Source: Mucilaginibacter sp. L3T2-6 (GTDB taxonomy: Bacteria; Bacteroidota; Bacteroidia; Sphingobacteriales; Sphingobacteriaceae). Taken from it: a DNA stretch of 64,000 nt. This document shows, one piece after another, positions 18,021 to 27,255 of this stretch. The position numbers were made by a program, and so were the translations under genes. How positions within the stretch are numbered: the stretch's first letter is position 1; every line of letters starts with the position of its first letter. The stretch lies in assembly GCF_030519355.1 (NCBI RefSeq), contig NZ_JAUMKC010000024.1:1-64000 (forward strand), in the 5' to 3' direction. Under the pieces are notes generated by a model. The model saw only the letters and a program-made list of their open reading frames with translations. It was not told where the DNA came from and ran no database searches.

Positions 18021-19877
18021 TTATTTGTCAAATCGTTCTAAAATTTCGTTCAGGGTAAAAGTAGTAATTACCTGCTTACCATTCAAAGCCACATTTGGCA
18101 TCTGGCAGGCAAAAAGCTGATCGATTAAAATATTCATCTCTTCCAATGACATTTTAACCCCTGCTTTTGTTGCAGCATTGCGGGCTAAACTGCGCGCCAG
18201 GCTATCGCGTTTATCCAGCTTTAACCCCGACTGGTTATTTTTAAAACCCTCCAGCAACTGTTCCAATATCTCCAATTCCGAAGTATTGTTCAAGTCGGCA
18301 GGAATTCCATCCACAACCACCGTGTTTTTGCCAAACTCGCGGACATCAAAACCCAGGGCACGGATATCGGGCAAAAGTTCTTTTAACAATTCAAAATCGC
18401 CGGCACTTAATGTAACCGTTTGGGGGAACAGGCTCTGCTGGCTTATTCCGGAATGTGTTTCCAGTTGCTGCAGAAAACGTTCGTATAAGATGCGCTCATG
18501 TGCTGCCTGCTGGTTGATCAGCATAAAACCCGATTTTATCTGCGACAGTATAAAACGGTTATGCAGTTGAAAAAGCTGGCGCTCGCTGGTTTTGTTCAGT
18601 TCCTGCTCATCAACCGATATACTTTTTTCTTCGTGAATACGGTGTTGTGTGCTTTCTTCCCGCCGGGCTATTTCATACAAAGTATCCCAGTTTTTGGGTA
18701 TCGGCGAATTGCGGTAGTCCGGGCTGCTGCGTGATGTCTCACGGGCGGCAGGCTTGTCGTTATCAGTATCGAAAGGGTTATAGTTAGGATTAAAACTGAT
18801 AGTTGGCGGCACTATCTCTTCAAACGGCTTCGGGGTAACCAAATGTTCGATACTGTTTTCCTGGTCGAAATCAAGACTGGGGGTGATGTTATACCGGCCC
18901 AATGAGCGTTTTACCGCCGAGCGAATGATGGCGTAAATGGTTTGTTCGTCCTGGTATTTTATTTCAGTTTTTGTAGGATGAACGTTGATGTCGATTTTGG
19001 CAGGGTCGATGTCGATAAACAGCACGTAAAGCGGAAAGGTATCCTCCGGCAACAGCTCCTTAAAAGCCATCAGCACAGCGTGATTTAAGTAAGCATCCTT
19101 TATAAAGCGGTTGTTTACGAAGAAGAACTGTTCGCCGCGGGTACGTTTGGCAAATTCGGGTTTACCCACAAACCCGCGCAGTTTTATTACGATGGTATCT
19201 TCCTCAACCGGCACCAGGCGTTCGTTATAGCTGCTTCCCAGCAAATGAATAATGCGCTGTTTCAGGTTGGTGGCAGGCAGATGATAAACTTCCTGGCCAT
19301 TATGGTGGAGCGTGAAAAATATTTCCGGGTGTGCTAAAGCTACGCGCTGCAGCTCGTCGATAATGTAACGCATTTCCACCGGATTGCTCTTTAAAAAATT
19401 ACGGCGGGCAGGGGTATTGTAAAAAAGATTTTTAACGCAGATGGAAGTTCCGGGGTTGGCGGAACAGGCCTCCTGGCTAATGACTTCAGAGCCTTCGATA
19501 ATAATACAAGTGCCCAGTTCATCCTCATGGCGACGGGTTTTCAGTTCAACCTGGGCAATAGCGGCTATAGATGCCATGGCCTCGCCGCGAAAACCCATCG
19601 TACGGATAGCGAACAGGTCGTCGGCTTTACGTATCTTGGAAGTGGCGTGGCGCTCAAAGCACATGCGCGCATCAGTAACGCTCATACCACAGCCATTATC
19701 TATTACTTGTATCAATGCTTTGCCGGCATCTTTAATAATTAGCTGTATCTTATCGGCTCCCGCATCAATGGCATTCTCTATAAGTTCTTTTACCGCCGAA
19801 GCCGGCCTTTGTACCACCTCGCCGGCGGCGATCTGGTTGGCAACGGAATCGGGTAAAAGCTGTATGATGTCTGACAT
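18021..19877 (-). CDS. mutL: DNA mismatch repair protein MutL
   Basis: MutL couples mismatch recognition by MutS to strand removal. The N-terminal GHKL ATPase motifs are intact: ELIENAIDAGA, DNGCGM, TMGFRGEA and a PTKTEIKY segment. A linker of low conservation separates this from the dimerisation domain. In the position of the endonuclease motif DQHA(x)2E(x)4E this protein reads NQQAAHERILYE (about residues 465-476), with the same spacing but Asp and His replaced. The 618-residue length is normal. Whether it nicks DNA is therefore uncertain. Confidence 0.95.
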   Translation of the reverse strand: MSDIIQLLPDSVANQIAAGEVVQRPASAVKELIENAIDAGADKIQLIIKDAGKALIQVIDNGCGMSVTDARMCFERHATSKIRKADDLFAIRTMGFRGEAMASIAAIAQVELKTRRHEDELGTCIIIEGSEVISQEACSANPGTSICVKNLFYNTPARRNFLKSNPVEMRYIIDELQRVALAHPEIFFTLHHNGQEVYHLPATNLKQRIIHLLGSSYNERLVPVEEDTIVIKLRGFVGKPEFAKRTRGEQFFFVNNRFIKDAYLNHAVLMAFKELLPEDTFPLYVLFIDIDPAKIDINVHPTKTEIKYQDEQTIYAIIRSAVKRSLGRYNITPSLDFDQENSIEHLVTPKPFEEIVPPTISFNPNYNPFDTDNDKPAARETSRSSPDYRNSPIPKNWDTLYEIARREESTQHRIHEEKSISVDEQELNKTSERQLFQLHNRFILSQIKSGFMLINQQAAHERILYERFLQQLETHSGISQQSLFPQTVTLSAGDFELLKELLPDIRALGFDVREFGKNTVVVDGIPADLNNTSELEILEQLLEGFKNNQSGLKLDKRDSLARSLARNAATKAGVKMSLEEMNILIDQLFACQMPNVALNGKQVITTFTLNEILERFDK

Positions 19878-20021
19878 TTTGGTATAATTCCCTTCGCTTC
19901 GTTTTCGAGGATGCTAAATTACGCAATTACGGCTATAGTGTAACGCGGTGTGGGAAAGTATGACCCAGGAATATCAAATCGTACCGCGAGTACTAACAAT
20001 TGATTGTGGGAATATTGGATA

Positions 20022-20109
20022 AGGGCGTATAGCATACGCCGTAAGCAATTAAGCAGGTTCTGCCGGCATTTTCATATATCCCCCGGCCAGGGTGTGTGCT
20101 ATACGCCCT
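20022..20109. repeat. inverted repeat between mutL and the SRPBCC gene
   Basis: AGGGCGTATAGCA (20022-20034) and TGCTATACGCCCT (20097-20109) are perfect 13-bp inverted arms separated by 62 bases. The left arm is also part of a smaller palindrome, GGCGTAT-AGC-ATACGCC (20024-20040). This looks like a miniature palindromic element rather than a simple terminator. The right arm ends 5 bases from the stop of the next gene. Confidence 0.6.
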
Positions 20110-20113
20110 GCGA

Positions 20114-20587
20114 TTAAAATGTCTGGGATGTCTCCGCCGCAAGCTTTATCACCTTGTTTCGCTTTTGCAGCAACCGCTCCATATACTTCCCTAAAAAAAG
20201 AATATTGGCCATCCTGCCCAACCATCCTAACGGCGATTCAAACATAAAGATATCCTTCATTACCGTTTGATCGTTAATAGCAAAGAACAAATGCTCATGC
20301 CTGAAGCTTTTGAAGGCCCCGTTTACCATCTCGTCGGTAAAATAGTCGGGGGATTTGAATTCAGTAATTTTTGAGGTGAGATTTTGCCATACGCCGAAAT
20401 GTTTTGCGCGCCACGTCACAGTTTCGCCTAATTCTATTAACCCGCTGGTACGGCCTGCAATCGCCTTTTCACCAGTATGCCTGGTCGATTCCATGTGCAG
20501 GTCGATACTGCGCGATAAATCAAAACAAACCTCAACCGGCGCATTAATCATGGTCGACAGCTCAATGATCATTTCATTCGTCTTCAT
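20114..20587 (-). CDS. SRPBCC family ligand-binding protein
   Basis: This is a START/polyketide-cyclase-like protein that would bind a hydrophobic ligand. The N-terminus IIELSTMINAPVEVCFDLSRSIDLH is the typical first strand and helix of the SRPBCC fold. LIELGETVTWRAKHFGVWQNLTSKI and FRHEHLFFAI are strands of the sheet, and a long C-terminal helix follows (LLQKRNKVIKLAAE). The open frame extends to 20659, but the upstream part is basic and not family-like, so the ATG at 20587 (157 residues) is chosen. It lies just downstream of truC on the same strand. The ligand is unknown. Confidence 0.75.
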   Translation of the reverse strand: MKTNEMIIELSTMINAPVEVCFDLSRSIDLHMESTRHTGEKAIAGRTSGLIELGETVTWRAKHFGVWQNLTSKITEFKSPDYFTDEMVNGAFKSFRHEHLFFAINDQTVMKDIFMFESPLGWLGRMANILFLGKYMERLLQKRNKVIKLAAETSQTF

Positions 20588-20665
20588 TGATTTTGAGATG
20601 ATTTCGATGATTTTATAAGTTATGCGCCTGATCCGCATATACCGTGCTTTGATTGACATTGAGGA

Positions 20666-21391
20666 TTATTGCAAATTAAGCTGATTCTTTAATTCCGTTT
20701 CAGGCAGACGCCACCCCATCACACCCATCACTCTTAAAAACTCATTTTGTAAAGCCGCTTTAATATGAACGGGCATGCCAGTGACCGGGTGATTAAACGA
20801 CAGTCCGGATGCGTGCAAAAGCATCGTTTCCATTTCCCAGCGTTCTTTAAACAACTTGTTTTGCTTATTGCAGCCATGTGTCCGGTCGCCAATAATGGGA
20901 TGAAATATATGGGCAAAATGTTTACGCAGCTGGTGCATACGGCCGGTTTCGGGGTTAGCTTCGACCAATGAATACCGCGAGGTTGCATGTGCGCCCAAAG
21001 ATACATCAAGTTCCGCCCGGGCCAGGGTTTTGTAGCGGGTAAAAGCTTCCTGCAAAGTCCCGTTTTCTTTTCGCAGCGGGTAATCTATCTCCTCCGCATC
21101 AGGCGTATAGCCGCGAACGATGGCGAGGTACTTTTTATTTACCTTACCTTCATAAAATTGCTGTTGCATCAGCTTTTCGGTATCCTTATTGAGTGCGAAG
21201 AGTAATACACCTGCAGTCTTGCGGTCGAGCCGGTGGACGGGGTAAACATGCCTGCCCAATTGATCCCGCAATAACTGCAGCGCAAATTCTTCCGCATCAG
21301 CCGCAATGGGTGAGCGGTGCACCAGCAAACCATGGGGCTTGTTAATAGCTACCAGGTCATCATCCCGGAATATAATATCGAGCAAGGGCAT
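20666..21391 (-). CDS. truC: tRNA pseudouridine(65) synthase TruC-like
   Basis: This is a RluA-family pseudouridine synthase. The start LDIIFRDDDLVAINKPHGLLVHRSPIAAD closely follows TruC of Escherichia coli, which modifies U65 of tRNA. The catalytic aspartate is in YPVHRLDRKTAGVLLFAL (about residue 56), and the C-terminal RLHQLRKHF-type motif reads GRMHQLRKHFAHIFHPIIGD. No S4 domain precedes it, again as in TruC. The 241-residue length fits. Specificity for U65 is inferred from the N-terminal resemblance. Confidence 0.85.
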   Translation of the reverse strand: MPLLDIIFRDDDLVAINKPHGLLVHRSPIAADAEEFALQLLRDQLGRHVYPVHRLDRKTAGVLLFALNKDTEKLMQQQFYEGKVNKKYLAIVRGYTPDAEEIDYPLRKENGTLQEAFTRYKTLARAELDVSLGAHATSRYSLVEANPETGRMHQLRKHFAHIFHPIIGDRTHGCNKQNKLFKERWEMETMLLHASGLSFNHPVTGMPVHIKAALQNEFLRVMGVMGWRLPETELKNQLNLQ

Positions 21392-21518
21392 ACGCCGCGA
21401 AGGTACTTATTCTGACCGAATGCAGCCATCATTCAAAGTCTTTACCGAAAATGGTAACCAAATTATAATTTTTAAAACTCTTAACGCGCTAAATCGGTTG
21501 CTTTATAAAGATCAAACC

Positions 21519-23246
21519 ATGGCGAAAAGTGTGGCAGACCAGTTGGTTGAAATGCTGGTTAATGCAGGAATAAAAAGAATATACGCCGTAACCGGCGACA
21601 GTTTGAATAACGTGAACGATGCCGTTAGACGGGAAGGCAGCATTGAGTGGATACATGTACGCCACGAAGAGGCGGGCGCCTATGCGGCAGGCGCGGAGGC
21701 ACAGCTGAACGGCATAGCTTGTTGCGCCGGAAGCAGCGGCCCCGGACATGTGCACCTGATAAACGGTCTTTATGATGCCAACCGCTCCGAAGCTCCGGTT
21801 ATAGCGATCGCCTCAACTGTTGCAAGCTTTGAGTTTGGCACTGAATATTTCCAGGAAACCAATACCTTTAAGCTTTTTGACGATTGCAGCGTATATAACC
21901 AGATAGCCACAACGCCAAAACAGATGCCGCGCATGCTGCAATCGGCTATACAGTCGGCCATACATAAAAAGGGCGTTGCAGTGTTGGGTTTACCCGGTGA
22001 TTTAACCGGACAGGACGCTGAAGAAATAGCAACCGCCACACAAGTTTTTAAATCTACTGCAGTTGTTACCCCTTCTCCTGACGACTTGCATCAACTGGCC
22101 GGCATCCTGGCCAAATACAATAAAATAACTATTTTTTGTGGTATAGGCGCCGCCGACGCACACGATGAAGTTGTTGAACTTTCCAAAAGAATAAACGCCA
22201 CGGTGGGTTATTCTTTCCGCGCCAAAATGGATATCCAGTACGATAACCCGAACGAGGTAGGCATGACCGGCCTGCTGGGTTTACCCGCTGCTTTTCACAG
22301 CATGAACGAAAGCGATCTGCTGCTGCTGCTCGGTACGGACTTTCCCTACACTATGTTTATGCCGCCGGATTGTAAAATCGTGCAGGTGGATACCAAACCC
22401 GAGCGTATAGGCCGCCGCGCGAAAGTAGACTGGGGGTTGCATGGCTCGATAAAGGATACTCTCCAAGCGCTACTGCCGCTGGTAAAACAGAAAAAGGATG
22501 ATACTTTTTTAAAGGCTCAGCTAAAAGTATATGATGAGGTGAAGAAAAAAATGCAGACCTACGTTGATGACCCCGGAAAAAAAGAATTGATACATCCGGA
22601 ATTTGTGACCAGTATAATTGACGAACTGGCCAAAGATGATGCCATATTTACGGTAGATACCGGCATGTCGTGTGTGTGGGGCGCGCGTTACATTCAGGCC
22701 ACAGGCAAACGCAAAATGCTCGGCTCATTCAATCACGGTTCTATGGCGAATGCCATGCCGCAGGCTATAGGCGCCGCACTTGCTTGCCCGGGCAGACAGG
22801 TGATAGCGTTATGTGGCGATGGCGGCCTTTCTATGCTTTTGGGCGATTTGGCTACCATTACTCAATACAAGTTGCCGGTTAAGATTGTAGTTTTTAATAA
22901 CCGCTCGCTGGGCATGGTAAAGCTGGAAATGGAAGTGGCCGGCTTGCCCGACTGGCAAACTGATATGCATAACCCGGACTTTGCCATGGTAGCCCAGGCC
23001 ATGGGCATCAAAGGCTTTACGGTAACAGACCCCGATAATGTAAAGCAAGCCTTGCAGGAGGCATTTATGTATAAAGGCCCGGCGCTGGTAAATATCATGA
23101 CCGACCCTAATGCACTGGCCATGCCGCCGAAAGTTGAATTTGAACAGGTTAAAGGAATGGCGCTATCCATGACCAAACTCGTCCTGAACGGCCGTATGGA
23201 TGAAGTACTGGATACAGTGAAAGCAAATTATAAGCACTTGTTGTAG
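21519..23246 (+). CDS. poxB: pyruvate dehydrogenase (quinone)/pyruvate oxidase
   Basis: This is a thiamine-diphosphate and FAD enzyme that oxidatively decarboxylates pyruvate to acetate, passing electrons to the quinone pool at the inner membrane. The 575 residues match the 572 of E. coli PoxB. Visible motifs are the N-terminal GIKRIYAVTGDSLNNVNDAV, the active-site glutamate region HVRHEEAGAYAAGAEAQL and GSSGPGHVHLINGLYDA. The ThDP signature starting GDGGLSMLLGDL ends in NNRSLGMVK. The frame is open back to 21306, but that part overlaps truC and is not family-like; the ATG at 21519 is the real start. It is transcribed divergently from truC. Confidence 0.92.
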   Translation: MAKSVADQLVEMLVNAGIKRIYAVTGDSLNNVNDAVRREGSIEWIHVRHEEAGAYAAGAEAQLNGIACCAGSSGPGHVHLINGLYDANRSEAPVIAIASTVASFEFGTEYFQETNTFKLFDDCSVYNQIATTPKQMPRMLQSAIQSAIHKKGVAVLGLPGDLTGQDAEEIATATQVFKSTAVVTPSPDDLHQLAGILAKYNKITIFCGIGAADAHDEVVELSKRINATVGYSFRAKMDIQYDNPNEVGMTGLLGLPAAFHSMNESDLLLLLGTDFPYTMFMPPDCKIVQVDTKPERIGRRAKVDWGLHGSIKDTLQALLPLVKQKKDDTFLKAQLKVYDEVKKKMQTYVDDPGKKELIHPEFVTSIIDELAKDDAIFTVDTGMSCVWGARYIQATGKRKMLGSFNHGSMANAMPQAIGAALACPGRQVIALCGDGGLSMLLGDLATITQYKLPVKIVVFNNRSLGMVKLEMEVAGLPDWQTDMHNPDFAMVAQAMGIKGFTVTDPDNVKQALQEAFMYKGPALVNIMTDPNALAMPPKVEFEQVKGMALSMTKLVLNGRMDEVLDTVKANYKHLL

Positions 23247-23249
23247 CCG

Positions 23250-23318
23250 TTTGCAGCAGGCAGTTTACAGTTTGCAAAAAAATACTGCCCACTGCCAACT
23301 AAAAACTGTCAAACTGAT
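23250..23318. repeat. word-like inverted repeat between convergent genes
   Basis: The poxB/ABC gap carries words GGCAGTTTACAGTTTGCA (about 23260-23277). Their reverse complements follow (ACTGCCCACTGCC and AACTGTCAAACTG, about 23284-23316). The arms could form a loose hairpin serving both convergent genes as terminator. The words are of the GCAGTTTGCAGT type and are not exact copies. Confidence 0.45.
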
Positions 23319-24316
23319 TAATACTCCAGCCACTTATTCAGTTTCAGGTTGATTTTATCTCCCTCATTGAATTTGCCGAATTGGTCGTTTAACACGCGCA
23401 TGGTTACGCCATTGTAAACCATAATGAGGTCTTCGTAGCAACCTTTAAAGAGAACCTGCTGAACTTCCCAATCGTTGCTCGTCCATGTTTTGACAGTTTC
23501 AATCCACTCGGGATAGATAACTACGTGGTCCGACTTTGTTTTTAACCCACAGACACGGGCTTCATCGCTGGTGAGCACAGTGCAGTTGGTAAGCAATTGT
23601 GCAGTGTAAAGGTATTTCGGGTTTTGATAAAGTTCTTTCGGGCTCCCTGATTCCAGAACTTCGCCGTCTTTCAACACAATAAGCTCATCCGCCATCGACA
23701 ATACTTCGGCTGGGTCATGTGAGACGATGATCACAGTAAGGCCTGTCTCTTTTACTATCTGCCTGATATCCCGCTGAAGGCCTTCGCGGAAAGAAGTATC
23801 TACCTGGTTAAATGGCTCATCCAACAGCAATACCTCCGGGCCCGTTACCAGCGCTCTTGCTATGGCCACGCGCTGCTTTTCCCCGCCGCTCAATTCTGCA
23901 ACTTTCTTTTCGGCGATACGCTTCATTTTCAGCTGCGTGAGCATTTGCTCCGTCTTTAGCTGTTTGGCTTTAAGGTCGGTGCTGGGCAGCATGATGGAGA
24001 TGTTTTCCTGCACTTTGGCAAACAGGTTGAGATCGTCCGTTTGCTGGGTCACCATCTTCATGGCATCGTGGCCGGGTATCAGCTTTTCTTCCGGCCCCCA
24101 GATGCGGTCTCCTTTAAAAGATACCTTACCGCTATCTGGCGATAACAATCCATACAGCAACTTTAGCAGCGTGCTTTTCCCGCTGCCGCTTTCGCCTATT
24201 ATGGCGGTTATTTTGCCGGGTACAATGCTTAAATCTATTTTCTTTACCCCCGACGCCTGCATGCCCGGATAAACTTTGCTGACTGAATCCGCCTGCAAAA
24301 AAGGTGTATTTGCCAT
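23318..24316 (-). CDS. ABC transporter ATP-binding protein with TOBE-like C-terminus
   Basis: This is an ABC ATPase of the spermidine/iron/molybdate importer type. Walker A GESGSGKST (about residue 40), Q-loop region VTQQTDDLN, signature LSGGEKQR, Walker B VLLLDEPF and the switch histidine IVSHDPAE are complete. Residues about 245-332 form a TOBE-like regulatory domain. No permease or binding-protein gene lies beside it, so the transporter it energises is not evident. It could pair with a permease elsewhere. Length is 332 residues. Confidence 0.85.
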   Translation of the reverse strand: MANTPFLQADSVSKVYPGMQASGVKKIDLSIVPGKITAIIGESGSGKSTLLKLLYGLLSPDSGKVSFKGDRIWGPEEKLIPGHDAMKMVTQQTDDLNLFAKVQENISIMLPSTDLKAKQLKTEQMLTQLKMKRIAEKKVAELSGGEKQRVAIARALVTGPEVLLLDEPFNQVDTSFREGLQRDIRQIVKETGLTVIIVSHDPAEVLSMADELIVLKDGEVLESGSPKELYQNPKYLYTAQLLTNCTVLTSDEARVCGLKTKSDHVVIYPEWIETVKTWTSNDWEVQQVLFKGCYEDLIMVYNGVTMRVLNDQFGKFNEGDKINLKLNKWLEY

Positions 24317-24587
24317 TGGAGCAAAGATAGTAGTTTAGTTAGAAAGGTTGTAAACGGCCAACGGTCGCCAGGAGTATTTGGTGTAACATTTGATTAAGTA
24401 ATGCGTCAGACCGATTCTTAAATACTAGCACATTAATTGAAGAAAATATACTTTATTCTGATCTTTTGCTTACGCTGCATCGGCTTCCTGATGTTTAACC
24501 TGTTGACTGGGCCGATATTATAATAGGCAGTACTGATAAGCTTACATAATTGGTGCTAAATCAACCGAAAAACAGCACATTTGTGTT

Positions 24588-25298
24588 ATGCCTTACGGAA
24601 CGCTTTATTTAATCCCTGTGCCATTGGCCGAACAAGCTGCCGCTAAATCGTTCACACCGTATTTGGTCGCCACCATCAACAGTATAAAAGAGTACATTGT
24701 TGAGAATGAAAAAACTGCGCGTAAATTCCTGAAAGAAGCCGGACTAAAAACGCCGCAAAGTGAATTAATTATCCACGATTACGGCAAGCATAACCGTAAA
24801 GAAGACACCGCGGAATTTTTTAAAGGTCTGCAGGCAGGAAATAATGTCGGCCTGATGAGCGAGGCGGGTTGCCCCGGCGTTGCCGATCCCGGCGCACAAC
24901 TGGTTGAGAAAGCCCACCGCATGGGCATAAAAGTTGTTCCCCTGGTTGGGCCAAGCTCCATTTTACTGGCGCTGATGGCCTCCGGCTTTAGCGGACAAAG
25001 CTTTGCATTTCATGGTTATCTGCCTATTGATAAAATACAGCGCAGCAAAAAGATAAAGGAGCTGGAAAATCTGTCGGAACGGAACGACCAGACCCAGTTG
25101 TTTATAGAAACGCCGTTTCGTAATAACTCCATATTGGAAGAGATTTTAAAAACAGGCAAGCCCGCCACCCGTTTGTGCATTGCCTGCGATCTAACCGCCG
25201 AAACGGAATTTATTCAGACCAAAACCATCGCCGAATGGCAAAAGAAGGTGCCTGACTTGCATAAACGCCCTGCAATTTTTTTAATATATCATCGATAA
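24588..25298 (+). CDS. RsmI-like SAM-dependent methyltransferase (tetrapyrrole methylase fold)
   Basis: This 236-residue protein has the tetrapyrrole-methylase fold used by RsmI, which methylates the 2'-OH of C1402 in 16S rRNA. Motifs include GTLYLIPVPL at the start, GLMSEAGCPGVADPGAQLV (the RsmI DAG-x-P-x-x-x-DPG motif, with Glu for Asp) and VVPLVGPSSILLALMASGF. IETPFRNNSILEEIL and CIACDLTAETEFIQTKTI also match the family. It is shorter than E. coli RsmI (286) and lacks the C-terminal extension, so the rRNA target is not certain. Its TAA is immediately followed by the ATG of the next gene. Confidence 0.8.
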   Translation: MPYGTLYLIPVPLAEQAAAKSFTPYLVATINSIKEYIVENEKTARKFLKEAGLKTPQSELIIHDYGKHNRKEDTAEFFKGLQAGNNVGLMSEAGCPGVADPGAQLVEKAHRMGIKVVPLVGPSSILLALMASGFSGQSFAFHGYLPIDKIQRSKKIKELENLSERNDQTQLFIETPFRNNSILEEILKTGKPATRLCIACDLTAETEFIQTKTIAEWQKKVPDLHKRPAIFLIYHR

Positions 25299-26912
25299 AT
25301 GTTACCTAGTCAAAACCATACACAAGTATTGATTGTCGGCGCCGGTCCGTCGGGACTGATGATGGCCGCTCAATTGCTGCGAAATGGCGTTCAGCCGCTG
25401 ATCATCGATATTAAACAAGGCCCTACCGATGAGTCGAAGGCCCTCGCGGTACAGGCGCGCTCATTGGAAATCTACCGGCAGCTGGGCGTGGTTAACCACG
25501 CGGTTGAAAACGGCAAACCTGCGGAGGGGGTGATATTTAACGATAATGGAAAGCAGGCAGCTTCGCTGGCCATGCAGAATGTTGGCGAGGGCCTTACCCC
25601 ATTTCCATATATCCTGCTTTATCAGCAAAGCAAAAACGAGCGCCTCTTGCTTGATTATCTCACCAGGAACGCCTGCCCGGTTTACTGGGAAACAACGCTT
25701 ACATCGCTTAAACAAACGCCACACCAGGCAGAAGTACAATTGCAGAATGCCGGAGGAACTACCACCATTACCTGCGATTATGTGGTTGGTGCAGATGGCG
25801 CACACAGCGCAGTAAGAAAACTTTCTGGCGGGCATTTTAACGGCGAGACCTATGCACATAACTTCTACCTCGCCGATATGGAAGTCGCCAATACAGAAAT
25901 AAACAGCGACTACGTAAATCTTTTCCTGGCGCGGGGCGGGTTTTCGGCATTTTTCCCTATGGCCGAAGCCGGCCGCTTCCGGGCGCTGGGCAACCTGCCT
26001 GTAGAGCTGGAAAATAAGGAGGACCTGGCCATTGAGGACATTCTGCCCGGGCTGGAAAAAACCAGCGGGCTTAATATACATATTAAACATACCTACTGGT
26101 TTACCAAATATCGCCTGCATCATCGTATGGCCGATAACTTCCGGATGCAGCGCTGCTTTTTAATTGGCGATGCCGCACATATCCATTCTCCGGTTGGCGG
26201 GCAGGGCATGAACACCGGTCTGCAGGATGCTTATAACCTGGCCTGGAAACTGGCCGGCGTGGTAAAGGGCGAAATAAATACAAGGATACTGGAAAGCTAC
26301 GCTATGGAGCGCATGCCGGTAGCGAAAGCCCTGCTGCGTACCACCGACCGGATGTTTAACCTCATCACCTCCGCCAGCTGGTTCAATACTATTTTTAAGC
26401 GCTGGCTAATGCCCTTACTGCTTAAGCTGGCCTGGGGCAGCAAAACCCTGCGCACGGCTTTTTTTAAGCAGGTGTCGCAGATTGCTATCAACTATCGCGA
26501 CAGCAGGATCAACCTTCACATCAGTCAGTCTTCCAGGATAAAAGCCGGCGACAGGCTGCCGTATCTGGCACTGTACGACGAGAAGCGGCAGGAAGAAACC
26601 GACCTGCACGAATGGTGCGCCAAGCCCGGCTTTACGCTGATCACCCTGGGTAAAATGGCGGAAACCGAGCTTTTTGTGCTGGCCAAATGGATTAACAGCA
26701 AATACCCCGGCAAGCTCAATTTTTTTCATCTGCCTAAATCAGAAAGGAACCAGCATATCTTCGATGCCTTTGAAGTAAACGAAAAACAAGGCATGTCCGT
26801 CATCGTGCGGCCGGATATGTACATCGGCTTTTTAAACGATAAGATAGATACGGTGCTGATGGATAACTATTTGAGGAAGGTGGTGGGGATAGGGGAAGAC
26901 CACAGTTCATAG
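25299..26912 (+). CDS. FAD-dependent aromatic-ring monooxygenase family protein
   Basis: This is a class A flavoprotein monooxygenase (PF01494; PheA/TfdB/UbiH-like) that would hydroxylate an aromatic or similar substrate using NAD(P)H and oxygen. The FAD dinucleotide motif is VGAGPSGLMMAAQLL (residues 12-26), the DG motif reads VVGADGAHSAVRKL, and the second FAD motif is GDAAHIHSPVGGQGMNTGLQ. Residues about 410-537 form the thioredoxin-like C-terminal domain of the phenol hydroxylase subgroup. It is 537 residues and starts directly at the stop of the methyltransferase gene. The substrate is unknown. Confidence 0.87.
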   Translation: MLPSQNHTQVLIVGAGPSGLMMAAQLLRNGVQPLIIDIKQGPTDESKALAVQARSLEIYRQLGVVNHAVENGKPAEGVIFNDNGKQAASLAMQNVGEGLTPFPYILLYQQSKNERLLLDYLTRNACPVYWETTLTSLKQTPHQAEVQLQNAGGTTTITCDYVVGADGAHSAVRKLSGGHFNGETYAHNFYLADMEVANTEINSDYVNLFLARGGFSAFFPMAEAGRFRALGNLPVELENKEDLAIEDILPGLEKTSGLNIHIKHTYWFTKYRLHHRMADNFRMQRCFLIGDAAHIHSPVGGQGMNTGLQDAYNLAWKLAGVVKGEINTRILESYAMERMPVAKALLRTTDRMFNLITSASWFNTIFKRWLMPLLLKLAWGSKTLRTAFFKQVSQIAINYRDSRINLHISQSSRIKAGDRLPYLALYDEKRQEETDLHEWCAKPGFTLITLGKMAETELFVLAKWINSKYPGKLNFFHLPKSERNQHIFDAFEVNEKQGMSVIVRPDMYIGFLNDKIDTVLMDNYLRKVVGIGEDHSS

Positions 26913-27183
26913 TCCATGGACGATGGCGAAAAACGGGAATACATTAGTTCAGCCTGTTTTTTGGGTTTACGGAAGGTTTACAGTTTTTTCAAGGTTGCAG
27001 GCAGTAAGTGTTTGTTTTTCAATATTTTATAGTGAAACAGAATGGTTGCACCTGTAACCATAAAAAGTGTTCCGTTTGTCTGCACACGGAACACCCCGAA
27101 CGTTACGTAACTTGTTGATTATTAATGTTTTTTGTTTTGTCGTAATTGTAAATTGCTAAAAATCAGTTATTTAGTGTTTGGTG
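26913..27183. other. non-coding stretch with hairpin and perfect palindrome
   Basis: No convincing gene lies between the monooxygenase and the accessory island. GTGTTCCG (27067-27074) pairs with CGGAACAC (27087-27094) around a 12-base loop. Just after it is a perfect 10-bp palindrome GTTACGTAAC (27102-27111). The hairpin may end transcription of the monooxygenase, although it lies about 150 bases downstream and has no T-run. Confidence 0.4.
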
Positions 27184-27255
27184 TCACAGCGCACGGTACT
27201 TAATGTCAGCTATGGCGTCGATTGTTTTGGTTAACTTCACGTCTATCAGCCATAC
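27184..27255 (-). pseudogene. 3' remnant of a second DUF6263 gene
   Basis: The minus strand reads VWLIDVKLTKTIDAIADIK followed by YRAL and a stop. The intact DUF6263 protein at 29905-30831 contains WLIEVKITKTIDGIADIK. In this 18-residue match 15 positions are identical and the changes are conservative, so the fragment once evolved as protein. It is cut on its 5' side exactly where palindromic repeat copy 1 begins. This points to a lost paralogue or a rearranged duplicate. Confidence 0.7.

Noticed and set aside
21306..21518. 71-residue extension upstream of poxB
   Set aside because: It overlaps truC on the other strand and lacks similarity to PoxB; the family start is the ATG at 21519.
25461..26123. 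220-residue antisense frame within the flavin monooxygenase gene
   Set aside because: It is a shadow of a strongly coding plus strand; the sense protein has all family motifs.
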